Shown: piece by piece, positions 18,032 through 24,920 of the stretch
Layout of the letters: the number at the start of each line of letters is the position of its first letter
How positions within the stretch are numbered: position 1 is the stretch's first letter
Made by a program: the position numbers and the translations under genes
The notes under the pieces: model-generated
What the model saw: the letters and a program-made list of their open reading frames with translations, nothing else
What the model was told of the DNA's origin: nothing
The model's database searches: none
Source of the DNA: Planctomycetota bacterium
GTDB taxonomy: Bacteria; Planctomycetota; UBA1135; GCA-002686595
Direction: 5' to 3'
DNA: 36,015 bases
NCBI GenBank assembly: GCA_028278425.1
Contig: JANQEJ010000242.1
Span: 1-36,015, forward strand

Positions 18032-19188
18032 GGGGCGCACTCGCGATCGTCGCGGGGAGCGCGCTCGCGGCCTGCGCGACGGCACCGAAGGCACCGGGTT
18101 CCGCCGCCCCCGCGCGGCGCGCCGCGGCGGCGCCGGTGGAGGACCACACCGGACCGAAGGACTACTACGTCTACGTCGCCGCCGAGTCCGCCGACGAGGT
18201 CTACAAGTGCCGCTTCGACGGCGAGAAGGCGGAGATCGTGCGCGTGATCCAGGTCGGCTACCAGCCGACCGAGATCGAGGGTCCGCACGGGCTGACCATG
18301 GCGCCGGACGGCCGCCACTGGTACCTGACCATGGCCCACGGCAAGCCCTTCGGGCTGCTCTACAAGTACGACACCGAGACCGATGAGCTCGTCGACCAGG
18401 TCGAGCTCGGCCTCTTCCCGGCGACGATGCAGATCTCGCCCACGACCGGGCTGCTCTACTGCGTCAACTTCGACCTGCACGGCGACATGTCGTTGAGCTC
18501 GGTGTCGATCGTCGATCCCGACGCGATGGTCGAGGTCGGTCGTACGACGACAGGCCCGATGCCGCACGGCTCGCGGGTTTCGCCCGACGGCCTCTTCCAC
18601 TACTCGTGCTCGATGATGGACGGCACGCTCTACGAGATCGACTGCGTCGACTTCGAGGTGAAGCGCGTGCTGCAGCTCGACGAGACGCCGCCCGAGCACG
18701 CGGGCCACCACGAGCACGGCGCGCACGAGGCCGGCATGGTTCACGCCGAGTCCAAGCCGACCTGGGTGCACCCCCACCCGTTCCTGCCGCGGGTGTACGT
18801 CTGCCTGAACGGCGTCGCGCAAGTGGCGGAGGTCGACCTGGAGAAGTGGGAGGTGGTCCGCCGCCTCCCGACGGACAAGGGACCGTACAACGTCGAGGTC
18901 ACGCCGGACGGCAAGAAGCTCCTCGTCAGCTACAAGAGCTCCCAGGGCGTCGGCATCTGGGACGTGGAGAGCGGCGAGGAGCTCGCGCGCATCCCGACGG
19001 CGCGCAAGGTCACGCACGGCGTCGTGCTGTCGACGGACGGCCGCTACGGCTTCGTCTCGAGCGAGGGCATTGGCTCCGAAAGCGGCGTGCTCGAGGTCTT
19101 CGACATGGAGGCCAACACGAAGGTCTGCACGCTGGAGCTCGGCCTCCAGGCCGGCGGGATCACCTTCTGGAAGGCGGTGCCGCGGTAA
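18028..19188 (+). CDS. His-rich YVTN-type beta-propeller lipoprotein
   Basis: A 386-residue lipoprotein with a classical lipobox LAAC (Cys16) when started at GTG 18028, which overlaps the previous stop by 4 bases. Propeller strands of YVTN/cytochrome D1 type follow: GLTMAPDGRHWYLTMAHG, VSPDGLFHYSCS, VEVTPDGKKLLVSY, VVLSTDGRYGFVSSEG. Residues 224-250 contain eight His (EHAGHHEHGAH ... VHPHPF), and further His sit at blade edges (His87, His97, His104, His151, His180, His191). This could be a metal site, copper or zinc; nitrous oxide reductase is a known propeller with a His-bound copper cluster, but no CuA domain is present here. Exact role unknown; envelope location is well supported. Confidence 0.87.
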   Translation: MRGALAIVAGSALAACATAPKAPGSAAPARRAAAAPVEDHTGPKDYYVYVAAESADEVYKCRFDGEKAEIVRVIQVGYQPTEIEGPHGLTMAPDGRHWYLTMAHGKPFGLLYKYDTETDELVDQVELGLFPATMQISPTTGLLYCVNFDLHGDMSLSSVSIVDPDAMVEVGRTTTGPMPHGSRVSPDGLFHYSCSMMDGTLYEIDCVDFEVKRVLQLDETPPEHAGHHEHGAHEAGMVHAESKPTWVHPHPFLPRVYVCLNGVAQVAEVDLEKWEVVRRLPTDKGPYNVEVTPDGKKLLVSYKSSQGVGIWDVESGEELARIPTARKVTHGVVLSTDGRYGFVSSEGIGSESGVLEVFDMEANTKVCTLELGLQAGGITFWKAVPR

Positions 19189-19266
19189 ACGGAATGCCAG
19201 CGCGGCCGAGACTCGAGGGCCGGCGGCAACGCGTCCTGGAAGCGCTTCCGCGTGACTAGCTCGGAT

Positions 19267-19713
19267 CTACCCGAAGAGGAGCTTGCGGCAGAGATCGTCG
19301 AGATCTGTGCCGCGGATCTCTTCGTTCGTGATCGGGCCGAGCCCCTCGAACTTCTCCTCCTCCTCGGGCGAGCTCATCTCGACCGAGGCGGGGCGCTTGT
19401 CGCCGACCGGCTCGCCTTTGCCGAGCTCGCAGCCCTCGCCCAGGATCGGGGGGAGGTCGTTCGGCAGGGCCTCGTGTCGTTGGAGCGCGCGCTTGGCGCG
19501 CTGGCAGACGTTGAGCGTGTCCCTCAGGTTGGTGTGGATCCGGGTGAGGCGCTCGACGTCGGGCTCGGGACCCTGCAGCGAACGGCGCACCTTGGCGCAG
19601 GCGACTTCGAGGACGGCGATCAAGGTGTTGAGTTTGCGCAGCAACCGCTTGCGGTACGCGGGCGACTCCAGGTGGGAGTCCGAAAACGGCTGGTCCTCGA
19701 AGTGAGAGCTCAT
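19267..19713 (-). CDS. Coiled-coil hypothetical protein (148 aa)
   Basis: A soluble, highly charged protein of 148 residues. Residues about 18-80 form a probable helical hairpin (KRLLRKLNTLIAVLEVACAK ... RLTRIHTNLRDTLNVCQRAK), followed by an acidic linker (EMSSPEEEEKFEGLG) and a short C-terminal helix (DLDDLCRKLLFG). I do not recognise the family. It lies downstream of and in the same direction as the CheX-like gene (134 bases apart). No clear ribosome binding site precedes ATG 19713. A plus-strand open frame covers the same region, but this strand gives the more protein-like composition. Confidence 0.65.
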   Translation of the reverse strand: MSSHFEDQPFSDSHLESPAYRKRLLRKLNTLIAVLEVACAKVRRSLQGPEPDVERLTRIHTNLRDTLNVCQRAKRALQRHEALPNDLPPILGEGCELGKGEPVGDKRPASVEMSSPEEEEKFEGLGPITNEEIRGTDLDDLCRKLLFG

Positions 19714-19847
19714 GGTGCGTGGGAAGCCTTGGGAGGGAGAGAGAGTGTTGGAGTACGGAACGGCGTGCGCCGTTACAGTCCAAAGCTATCCCAGGATTGC
19801 GCACCGGGGGCCCTCGCCCAAGGAGAACGGCGCGGAAAAAAGTTCGC

Positions 19848-20405
19848 TCAGCCGGACGTGACCGGCACCGGGAGCATGGTGATCATCTCGAAGGGCGGGA
19901 AGGATGCGATCTTGGCCTGCGCGCGGCCGACCGCGAGCTGGGCGCCTTCCTCGTAGGGGAACGCCGGCCGGACGTCGGCGCGGACGCCCTGGCAGCCGGA
20001 GGAGCGGCAGGTGGCCTCCGCGGAATACCACGTGCGGACGACGGCGTCCGTCGCGCCGGCGACGAAGTTCGAGATCTCGATCATCGCGTCCTTGAGCGAC
20101 GGGTCGAGCGTCTCCATCGACCGCATCTCGGCGATCTCCTCCTCCGGGGTCATCATCAGGTAGCAGGCGAGCGAGATCGCGTCCGGCAGCGGCACCAGCG
20201 CGCAGCCGTGATGGACGTCGGTGCCGTCCTGGACCTGGAACTTGAAGGAGATGTGGATCTGGTCCTCCCCGGCGGCCCGCTCCGGGCGGCGTTCGACGGA
20301 CACGCCGTCGATCGCGAGCTCGGTGTCCATAATCATCGCCAGGTCGACGGCGACGCTCTCGAACAGCGTCTCGAAGAAGCCGAGGTCTTGGTTGGTCGTG
20401 CTCAT
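19848..20405 (-). CDS. CheX/CheC-like chemotaxis phosphatase domain protein
   Basis: A 185-residue soluble protein. Residues 106-113 read DAMIEISN, matching the D-x3-E-x2-N active-site helix of CheC/CheX/FliY phosphatases that dephosphorylate CheY; it is followed by FVAGATDAVVR as in CheX-like domains, which often continue with small residues. The beta strands before it (QIHISFKFQV, LVPLPDAISLACYLMM) fit the same fold. The downstream Pro of CheC is not at the expected spacing. A GGAG (20414-20417 on the complement) lies 8 bases before ATG 20405. No chemotaxis or flagellar gene is nearby, so it may act on a response regulator encoded elsewhere. Family assignment is moderate. Confidence 0.7.
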   Translation of the reverse strand: MSTTNQDLGFFETLFESVAVDLAMIMDTELAIDGVSVERRPERAAGEDQIHISFKFQVQDGTDVHHGCALVPLPDAISLACYLMMTPEEEIAEMRSMETLDPSLKDAMIEISNFVAGATDAVVRTWYSAEATCRSSGCQGVRADVRPAFPYEEGAQLAVGRAQAKIASFPPFEMITMLPVPVTSG

Positions 20406-20527
20406 CGCGAGCGCTCCGCGAGGCGAGGCCGCGGGTGGGGCGCTGCTCTTCTTTCGAGCCGGCGGACCCCTGTTTCTTGAGCCCCACCGGCGGCAATTTC
20501 TTCCGGTAGCGCGGCTACACTCCGCCC

Positions 20528-21136
20528 GTGCCGGCCGAGGGGAAGAAGCGGGTGCGCGGGCTTCGCGCCGCGGTGGAGATCGGCGAGCGGGTCTTCCTCC
20601 GCCGGCCGACCGCGCGGGACGAAGCGGAGTTCCTGGAGCTCCTGCGCGTGAGCCGGAGCTTCCACCGGCGCTGGGAGCCGCTCCCGCCGCGCGGTCTCCC
20701 GGCGGTTTGCCCGCAGCGGTTCGCGATGTTCCGGAAGCGCTCCGAGCTCAACGAGCGCCTCCTGATCTGCCGGCTCGAGGACGGCGCCCTGGCGGGCACG
20801 ATCAGCCTGAGCCAGATCGTGCGCGGCCCGTTCCAGAGCGCGTTCCTCGGCTACTGGATCGGAGCGCCGTTCCAGCGGCGGGGCTATATGTCGGAGGCGG
20901 TCTCCCTGATCCTCCGCCACGCCTTTCGGACGCTGAAGCTGCACCGCGTCGAGGCGAACATCATCCCGTCGAACGCGGCGTCGATCGGCCTGATCCGGCG
21001 GGCGGGGTTTCGCAGCGAGGGGGTCGCGCGCCGCTACCTCAAGATCGCGGGCCGCTGGCAGGACCACGAGCACTGGGTCGTGCTGGCCGAGGAATGGCGC
21101 GGCCGCCGGAAGGCCGCGCGCCGGAAGAAGGCCTGA
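20528..21136 (+). CDS. GNAT N-acetyltransferase, RimJ/RimL type
   Basis: A 202-residue acetyltransferase. VFLRRPTARDEAEFLELL is the start of the GNAT fold, LGYWIGAPFQRRGYMSEAV contains the acetyl-CoA pyrophosphate-binding loop (Q/R-x2-G-x-M variant, residues about 117-123), and LHRVEANIIPSNAASIGLIRRAGF is the RimJ/RimL signature near the C-terminus. Family members acetylate the N-terminus of ribosomal proteins or small amines using acetyl-CoA. GTG 20528 is the start; TACACT (20516-20521) ends 6 bases before it, which would fit a leaderless mRNA. The tail is very basic (RGRRKAARRKKA), suggesting ribosome or RNA proximity. The gene converges with the RseB-like gene, 4 bases apart. Confidence 0.88.
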   Translation: MPAEGKKRVRGLRAAVEIGERVFLRRPTARDEAEFLELLRVSRSFHRRWEPLPPRGLPAVCPQRFAMFRKRSELNERLLICRLEDGALAGTISLSQIVRGPFQSAFLGYWIGAPFQRRGYMSEAVSLILRHAFRTLKLHRVEANIIPSNAASIGLIRRAGFRSEGVARRYLKIAGRWQDHEHWVVLAEEWRGRRKAARRKKA

Positions 21137-21140
21137 GCTC

Positions 21141-22166
21141 CTACGGAATCGCCGACTCGACCACGTCGAGCAGCTCGTCGCCGGAGACCCTGCCGAGCGC
21201 GAGCATGTCCCGGCCGCGCACGCGGCCCTGGACGACCTGGACCGCGCCGATGCTGTAGACCCAGACCTCGTCGGTGGTCTTCCCGTCGCCGGGCAGGAGG
21301 ACGTCGGGGTTCAGCGAGACGGGCTTCTCCGTGTGGAAGAAGAACAGCGGCTCGACCCCGTCGGTGTAGGTGAGCCGCATCCAGGTCTTGTTCTCGTAGT
21401 CGAGAAGCGTGTGGGCCTTCCAGAGGAAGTAGCCCGTCGTCGGCAGGACGGCCGGCTCGAGGACGTCGAAGCCCGTCTGGCTCGACAGGTTGGCCGAGAC
21501 GTCGAACGACACCGGGGAGGCGGTGGGCTGCGACCAGACCGCCCCGGAGAGGTCCGGATCCGCATCGAAGCTCTCGAACTCCATGGAGGCGGTCAGGACC
21601 CCGCTGATGTCGCGCTCCTCGTAGCGGAGGACGAGGCCCGTCTCGTCGTCGAAGCCGACGGTGTAGCTGGAGCTCCCGGGCTCGTTGCGCTCGATCAGGT
21701 ACACGCTCGCCGAACGGCCGGCGATCGTGGTCGACTGTCCGAGGTCGACGGCGACGTAGTTCGCGTAGAAGCGCGCGAGGTCGCGGATCTGGAAGTCGCG
21801 GTAGCGGTAGAGGAAGCTCTCGCGCAGGTCCTGCTTGAGGAGGAACGCCTCCTCGTTCGGGACGTAGCTCAGGGCTTCGATCGCGCGGATCGTGAAGTTG
21901 CCGTTGCCGTCGGCCGCGACCTCCTCGCGGTAGGCGAGGTCCACCTGGTTCCCGGTCTCGTCGATCACGTGCGATTCGACGCGCCGGACGCCCGCGTAGC
22001 GCGTCGTCCACGGCGCCGACTCCGCCATCTGGAAGAGCGGCGCGGCCGGATCGGCCCCGCTCGCGATGACGCCGGCATCGCCGGACCCCGAGCTCCCGTC
22101 GCAGCCCGCCAGGGCGGCGATCGCGAGGATGGTCGGGAGGCCGAGAAGATGCCGGGACCGCTTCAT
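21141..22166 (-). CDS. RseB/MucB-like sigma-factor regulatory lipoprotein
   Basis: A 341-residue lipoprotein with lipobox LAGC (Cys22) after a clear signal sequence. The mature part is beta-rich in the manner of LolA/RseB folds (FTIRAIEALSYVPNEEAF, SSSYTVGFDDETGLVLRYEER, GVLTASMEFESFD, with a C-terminal YTDGVEPLFFFHTE). RseB/MucB proteins sit in the periplasm, sense lipids or mislocalised envelope components, and control release of an ECF sigma factor from its membrane anti-sigma factor. The placement supports that role: it starts 3 bases after the anti-sigma gene, itself downstream of the ECF sigma gene. It is lipid-anchored rather than soluble, unlike the E. coli protein. Family call is by overall pattern and context. 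Confidence 0.75.
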   Translation of the reverse strand: MKRSRHLLGLPTILAIAALAGCDGSSGSGDAGVIASGADPAAPLFQMAESAPWTTRYAGVRRVESHVIDETGNQVDLAYREEVAADGNGNFTIRAIEALSYVPNEEAFLLKQDLRESFLYRYRDFQIRDLARFYANYVAVDLGQSTTIAGRSASVYLIERNEPGSSSYTVGFDDETGLVLRYEERDISGVLTASMEFESFDADPDLSGAVWSQPTASPVSFDVSANLSSQTGFDVLEPAVLPTTGYFLWKAHTLLDYENKTWMRLTYTDGVEPLFFFHTEKPVSLNPDVLLPGDGKTTDEVWVYSIGAVQVVQGRVRGRDMLALGRVSGDELLDVVESAIP

Positions 22167-22169
22167 CGG

Positions 22170-22811
22170 CTACCGGGCCTCCTCCGCCACTTGATGTCCG
22201 CCGGACCAGCCCTCGGCCAGACCCGCGGCGAGCGCGTGGACGGTCTCGGGCCGTCCGTGGTGGACGACGAAGGGACGCTCGCGCTCACTCGCGCCCTGGA
22301 AGACGCCGGAGAAGCCGAGCCAGAGGGCAAGGGCCGCCGCCGCGGCGACCGCGATGGGCGCGGTCAGCCTGCGACGCGCGCGCGCGGGGGGGAACAGACG
22401 GAAGACGCGTCGCTCGAGGACGGCGGGGACCTCTTGCGGCTCCAGGTCGCCGACGAAGCGCCGCGCGCGAGCTTCCTCGGGGTGGCGCAGCTCTTCTTCG
22501 ACGAGCCGATCGAGGACGGAGGGGGCCTTGAGCTGGGGCAGGTCGCGGAGCGCCTGCAGGAACGGGGGTTCGTCCGCGCCTTCCGCCGCCAGGTCGGGTT
22601 CCGCCGGAAGCGGGAACACGAGCTCGTCGAGCTCCGGCGGCGCCTTGAGCTCCTCGAGCTGCCCGAGGGCGGTGATCTGCGCGTGCACCTCGCCCACCCA
22701 CGCCTGACACGCCTCGCAGCGGTCGAGGTGCTCGTCGCGCTCCTGGGCCGCGCCCGGGTCGAGGGCGCGCTCCAGCCAGAGGCTTTGGAAGCTGCGGCAG
22801 GCGTCGTTCAT
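22170..22811 (-). CDS. Zinc-finger transmembrane anti-sigma factor
   Basis: A 213-residue protein with an N-terminal ZAS motif: Cys5, then HLDRCEACQAW giving His-x3-Cys-x2-Cys (residues about 28-35). A Pro/Glu-rich linker follows, then one membrane segment (LTAPIAVAAAAALALWLGF, about residues 149-167) and a short exported tail. ZAS proteins bind and silence ECF sigma factors in the cytoplasm and release them when the exported part is sensed or cleaved. The gene starts 20 bases after the sigma gene and is followed by the RseB-like lipoprotein, giving a complete signal relay. Orientation of the tail in the periplasm is inferred from the single membrane helix. Confidence 0.88.
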   Translation of the reverse strand: MNDACRSFQSLWLERALDPGAAQERDEHLDRCEACQAWVGEVHAQITALGQLEELKAPPELDELVFPLPAEPDLAAEGADEPPFLQALRDLPQLKAPSVLDRLVEEELRHPEEARARRFVGDLEPQEVPAVLERRVFRLFPPARARRRLTAPIAVAAAAALALWLGFSGVFQGASERERPFVVHHGRPETVHALAAGLAEGWSGGHQVAEEAR

Positions 22812-22831
22812 GGGGTGGGGTGAGGTCGGCG

Positions 22832-23440
22832 TCAGCCGAGGTAATGCTTGTCAAGGACCGGCGTCAGCTCGCGGTCCAGCGCCTCGTGGGCGCGGGAGAG
22901 CCGCGACTTGACGGTCCCGATCGAGATCTCGAGGGCTTCGCCGATCTCCTCGTACGAGAGGTTTCGGTTGTAGCGCAGGACGGTGATCGACCGGAGCTTG
23001 TCGGACAGACGGTTGATCGCGCGCTGGATCTCCTGCTCGAGCTCCCGACGGGAGGCGGTCTGGCTGGGCATCTCGATCGTGTCGTCGTGGACGTCGAACC
23101 GGCCGGATTCCGGGGCGGCGGAGTCCCGCACGGCGTCCAGGGAGGCCAGCCGGCGGGCGCTGGCGCGCCGCTTCAGGTCGATCGAGGCGTTGACGGCGAT
23201 GCGGTAGACCCAGCTCGAGAAACGGGACTGGAAGCGGAACTCGCCGATCCGGCGGAAGAGGATCCCGAAGGTCTCCTGGGAGGCGTCCAGGGCGTCCGTC
23301 GTGTTGCCGGTGATCCGGTAGCAGACGTTGTACACCCGATCCTTGAACCGGTCGTACAAGCGCCGAAAATCGCCCTCCAGTGCCCCGGGAGCTTCCCGCT
23401 GGCAGGCGAGGACGAGTTCGTAGTCCGGATCGGCTTTCAT
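22832..23440 (-). CDS. ECF RNA polymerase sigma factor
   Basis: A 202-residue sigma-70 family protein. Region 2 (about residues 27-92) includes RLYDRFKDRVYNVCYRITGN, DALDASQETFGILFRRIGEF and FSSWVYRIAVNASIDLKRR; region 4 (about 140-192) includes AINRLSDKLRSITVLRYNRN, then the helix-turn-helix LSYEEIGEALEISIGTVKSR and LSRAHEALDREL. Regions 1 and 3 are missing, typical of ECF sigma factors. It is first in an operon with its presumed anti-sigma factor and an RseB-like lipoprotein. A GGAACC-N16-CGTC element lies 25 bases before the ATG, suggesting the factor drives its own operon. Target genes outside this operon are unknown. Confidence 0.95.
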   Translation of the reverse strand: MKADPDYELVLACQREAPGALEGDFRRLYDRFKDRVYNVCYRITGNTTDALDASQETFGILFRRIGEFRFQSRFSSWVYRIAVNASIDLKRRASARRLASLDAVRDSAAPESGRFDVHDDTIEMPSQTASRRELEQEIQRAINRLSDKLRSITVLRYNRNLSYEEIGEALEISIGTVKSRLSRAHEALDRELTPVLDKHYLG

Positions 23441-23464
23441 GAGGCGAGTTCCCGACCCGGAGAG

Positions 23465-23490
23465 GACGGGGAGGGAAACCCTAAGGTTCC
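23465..23490 (-). promoter_or_regulatory. Candidate ECF-type promoter of the sigma operon
   Basis: On the complement, GGAACC (23485-23490) and CGTC (23465-23468) are separated by exactly 16 bases, the arrangement of many ECF-sigma promoters (GGAAC at -35, CGTC or CGTT at -10). Transcription would start about 16 bases before the sigma start codon. Autoregulation is inferred. Confidence 0.55.
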
Positions 23491-23577
23491 ATCAAGAATA
23501 GCCTTCTGTCGAATCCGGGGCAGTTCAATGCAATTTCCCAGGCGGGGGCGAGAAGGGTTTTCCCAAGGCTGCGGAGG

Positions 23578-23607
23578 GGACCTCGTGCCCGCACCGGCGG
23601 GGGGTCC
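23578..23607 (-). terminator. Candidate hairpin after the Asp-repeat protein gene
   Basis: GGACC (23578-23582) pairs with GGTCC (23603-23607), enclosing a second stem CCCGC (23588-23592)/GCGGG (23597-23601). It lies just beyond the stop at 23619 in the direction of transcription. No T-tract follows, so termination is uncertain. Confidence 0.35.
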
Positions 23608-23618
23608 TGGACGGACGC

Positions 23619-24581
23619 CTACTCCTGGCCGGCGAAAGCGCCCGCGTCGAGAACCTGGGTGGTGGTGCCCACCCCGTTCGCGCAGAGGGTGGCGTTGCAG
23701 TAGGAATCGAGGTCTTCGCAGGCCGCCTGCTCGATCGAGAGCTCGATCGTTCCCGGAGCGGTTCCCGCACCGACCTCGGAGGTTTGCTGCCAGCAGACGA
23801 GATCCTGGCTCCAGGTGGACGGGATGTCCTCACCGCGCCCGAGGGGCTTGTAGGTGGACCCGGCCTGCATCGAACTCGGCGCGGGCTGCATCATCACCGT
23901 CTGGTCGCCCCAGTTGAACAGGTTGACGACGCTGGAGCTCACCGGGCTGGCCGGATCGTCCTTGTGGGCGACGGTGAAGTAGAAGCCGAGGTACCCGCCG
24001 AACGCCGCGACGAAGCTCTCGGGCACCAGAGTCTCGATCAGGATGACCCACCCGGTCATCCCCAAAGCGGGGTCGATGGCCGGATGGAGCTGCAGCGTCC
24101 CGACGTACATCCCGAGCGGAATCGGGGCCGTTTGTCCGGCCACCGAAAAGCCCATGTCGTAGCCGAAGTCGGGGAATTGGCTGAAGCTCGTGTAGATGGC
24201 GGTGATCACCGTCAGCGCGCCGCCATCGGTCTTAGCGGTCATGCCGACGTCGACGAGCGCGGCCTCGGGCGTGCTCACGGCGTTCAGGGGATCGCTGTTG
24301 CGCGCGAGCTCGATCAGGTCGTCCCAGCCGTCGAAGTCCGAGTCGAGCTCGGCGTCCGAGGTACCGAGGATCATCTCCACGTGGTACTGGAGTCCGTCCT
24401 GGTCCTGGTCGGCGAGGTACGGATCCGGCCCGCCGTCGCCCGCCGCCAGGAGGACCTTCTCCTCCGTCGGAGAGCAGACCAGGAGCGCGGCGCCGGTAGC
24501 AGCGATACCGGCCGGGATCGCGAGCGTGAACGCTCCGCGTGCCCAGTTCACGGCGCGAGAAAGGGGGCGATGGTTGCTCAT
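23619..24581 (-). CDS. Exported Asp-rich calcium-repeat hypothetical protein
   Basis: A 320-residue protein with an N-terminal hydrophobic export segment (FTLAIPAGIAATGAALLVC, about residues 18-36). Residues about 55-100 carry thrombospondin-3/dockerin-like calcium loops (DQDQDGLQYHVE and DSDFDGWDDLIE, followed by ARNSDPLNA). The remainder is a beta-rich domain (YDMGFSVAGQTAPIPLGMYV, YLGFYFTVAHKDDPAS) with four Cys near the end (CWQQ, CEDL, CNAT, CANG), possibly disulfide-bonded outside the cytoplasm. The Cys at the end of the hydrophobic run (LLVC) might be a lipobox, but the context is weak. It stands alone, upstream of the sigma operon on the same strand; function unknown. Confidence 0.8.
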   Translation of the reverse strand: MSNHRPLSRAVNWARGAFTLAIPAGIAATGAALLVCSPTEEKVLLAAGDGGPDPYLADQDQDGLQYHVEMILGTSDAELDSDFDGWDDLIELARNSDPLNAVSTPEAALVDVGMTAKTDGGALTVITAIYTSFSQFPDFGYDMGFSVAGQTAPIPLGMYVGTLQLHPAIDPALGMTGWVILIETLVPESFVAAFGGYLGFYFTVAHKDDPASPVSSSVVNLFNWGDQTVMMQPAPSSMQAGSTYKPLGRGEDIPSTWSQDLVCWQQTSEVGAGTAPGTIELSIEQAACEDLDSYCNATLCANGVGTTTQVLDAGAFAGQE

Positions 24582-24650
24582 CGAGAGGGGGGTACTAGCT
24601 CCGCTGGCCAGGGGCCGGTGCCCGCCCAGAGGAGAGACTGGCTAACCTCG

Positions 24651-24656
24651 GGTATA
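24651..24656 (-). promoter_or_regulatory. Candidate extended -10 element (TGGTATACC)
   Basis: On the complement TGGTATACC forms an extended -10 (TATACC at 24651-24656), about 70 bases upstream of the Asp-repeat protein start. No convincing -35 is present, and GGTATACC is palindromic, so direction is uncertain. Confidence 0.25.
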
Positions 24657-24750
24657 CCAGGTGTAACCTGTGGAACGGCCCCTGGTAACCCCCGGCGCCC
24701 GGATTTCCTGGTGGCCCCCCCTGGCGCGCTTCCGGGCCTTCCCTGCGTGC

Positions 24751-24779
24751 TTGCCAGGCCGGCTCCCGCCGCCCAGACT
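24751..24779 (+). promoter_or_regulatory. Candidate promoter of tRNA-Arg
   Basis: TTGCCA (24751-24756, five of six matches to the -35 consensus) is followed after 17 bases by CAGACT (24774-24779, weak -10). Transcription would begin about 10 bases before the mature tRNA. Confidence 0.35.
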
Positions 24780-24794
24780 AGGCCCCCCTTTTGG

Positions 24795-24871
24795 GCGCCC
24801 GTAGCTCAGTTGGATAGAGCGCTTGCCTCCGGAGCAAGAGGTCACAGGTTCGAATCCTGTCGGGCGCACCA
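24795..24871 (+). tRNA. tRNA-Arg (anticodon CCG)
   Basis: A complete cloverleaf is readable. The acceptor stem pairs GCGCCCG (24795-24801) with CGGGCGC (24861-24867), with discriminator A and an encoded CCA (24869-24871). The D arm is GCTCAGTTGGATAGAGC. The anticodon stem CTTGC/GCAAG holds the loop CTCCGGA, giving anticodon CCG (24829-24831), which reads CGG, a frequent Arg codon in this GC-rich sequence. The T arm contains GGTTCGAATCC. It stands as a single tRNA, converging with the PilZ gene. Confidence 0.98.
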
Positions 24872-24882
24872 AGCCCTCTTTT

Positions 24883-24903
24883 CCGCCCGTGCCGGCCGGG
24901 CGG
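24883..24903. terminator. Candidate bidirectional hairpin between tRNA-Arg and PilZ gene
   Basis: CCGCCC (24883-24888) pairs with GGGCGG (24898-24903) around a GC-rich loop, 12 bases after the tRNA and 18 bases beyond the PilZ stop. No T-tract is present on either strand. Confidence 0.35.
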
Positions 24904-24920
24904 TCCCGCGGATGGACGCC

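Noticed and set aside
19836..19866. GCCGG hairpin plus six-base T-tract at the end of the CheX-like gene
   Set aside because: The stem lies inside the coding end and is 9 bases from the T-tract, so it does not fit an intrinsic terminator well enough to list.
19252..19956. A 234-codon plus-strand open frame opposite the coiled-coil protein
   Set aside because: The minus-strand protein has a more natural composition and helix pattern; the plus frame also runs into the opposing CheX-like gene. Some doubt remains because neither is a recognised family.
24642..24872. Minus-strand open frame containing RPTGFEPVTS
   Set aside because: This is the well-known spurious protein produced by translating the complement of a tRNA gene.
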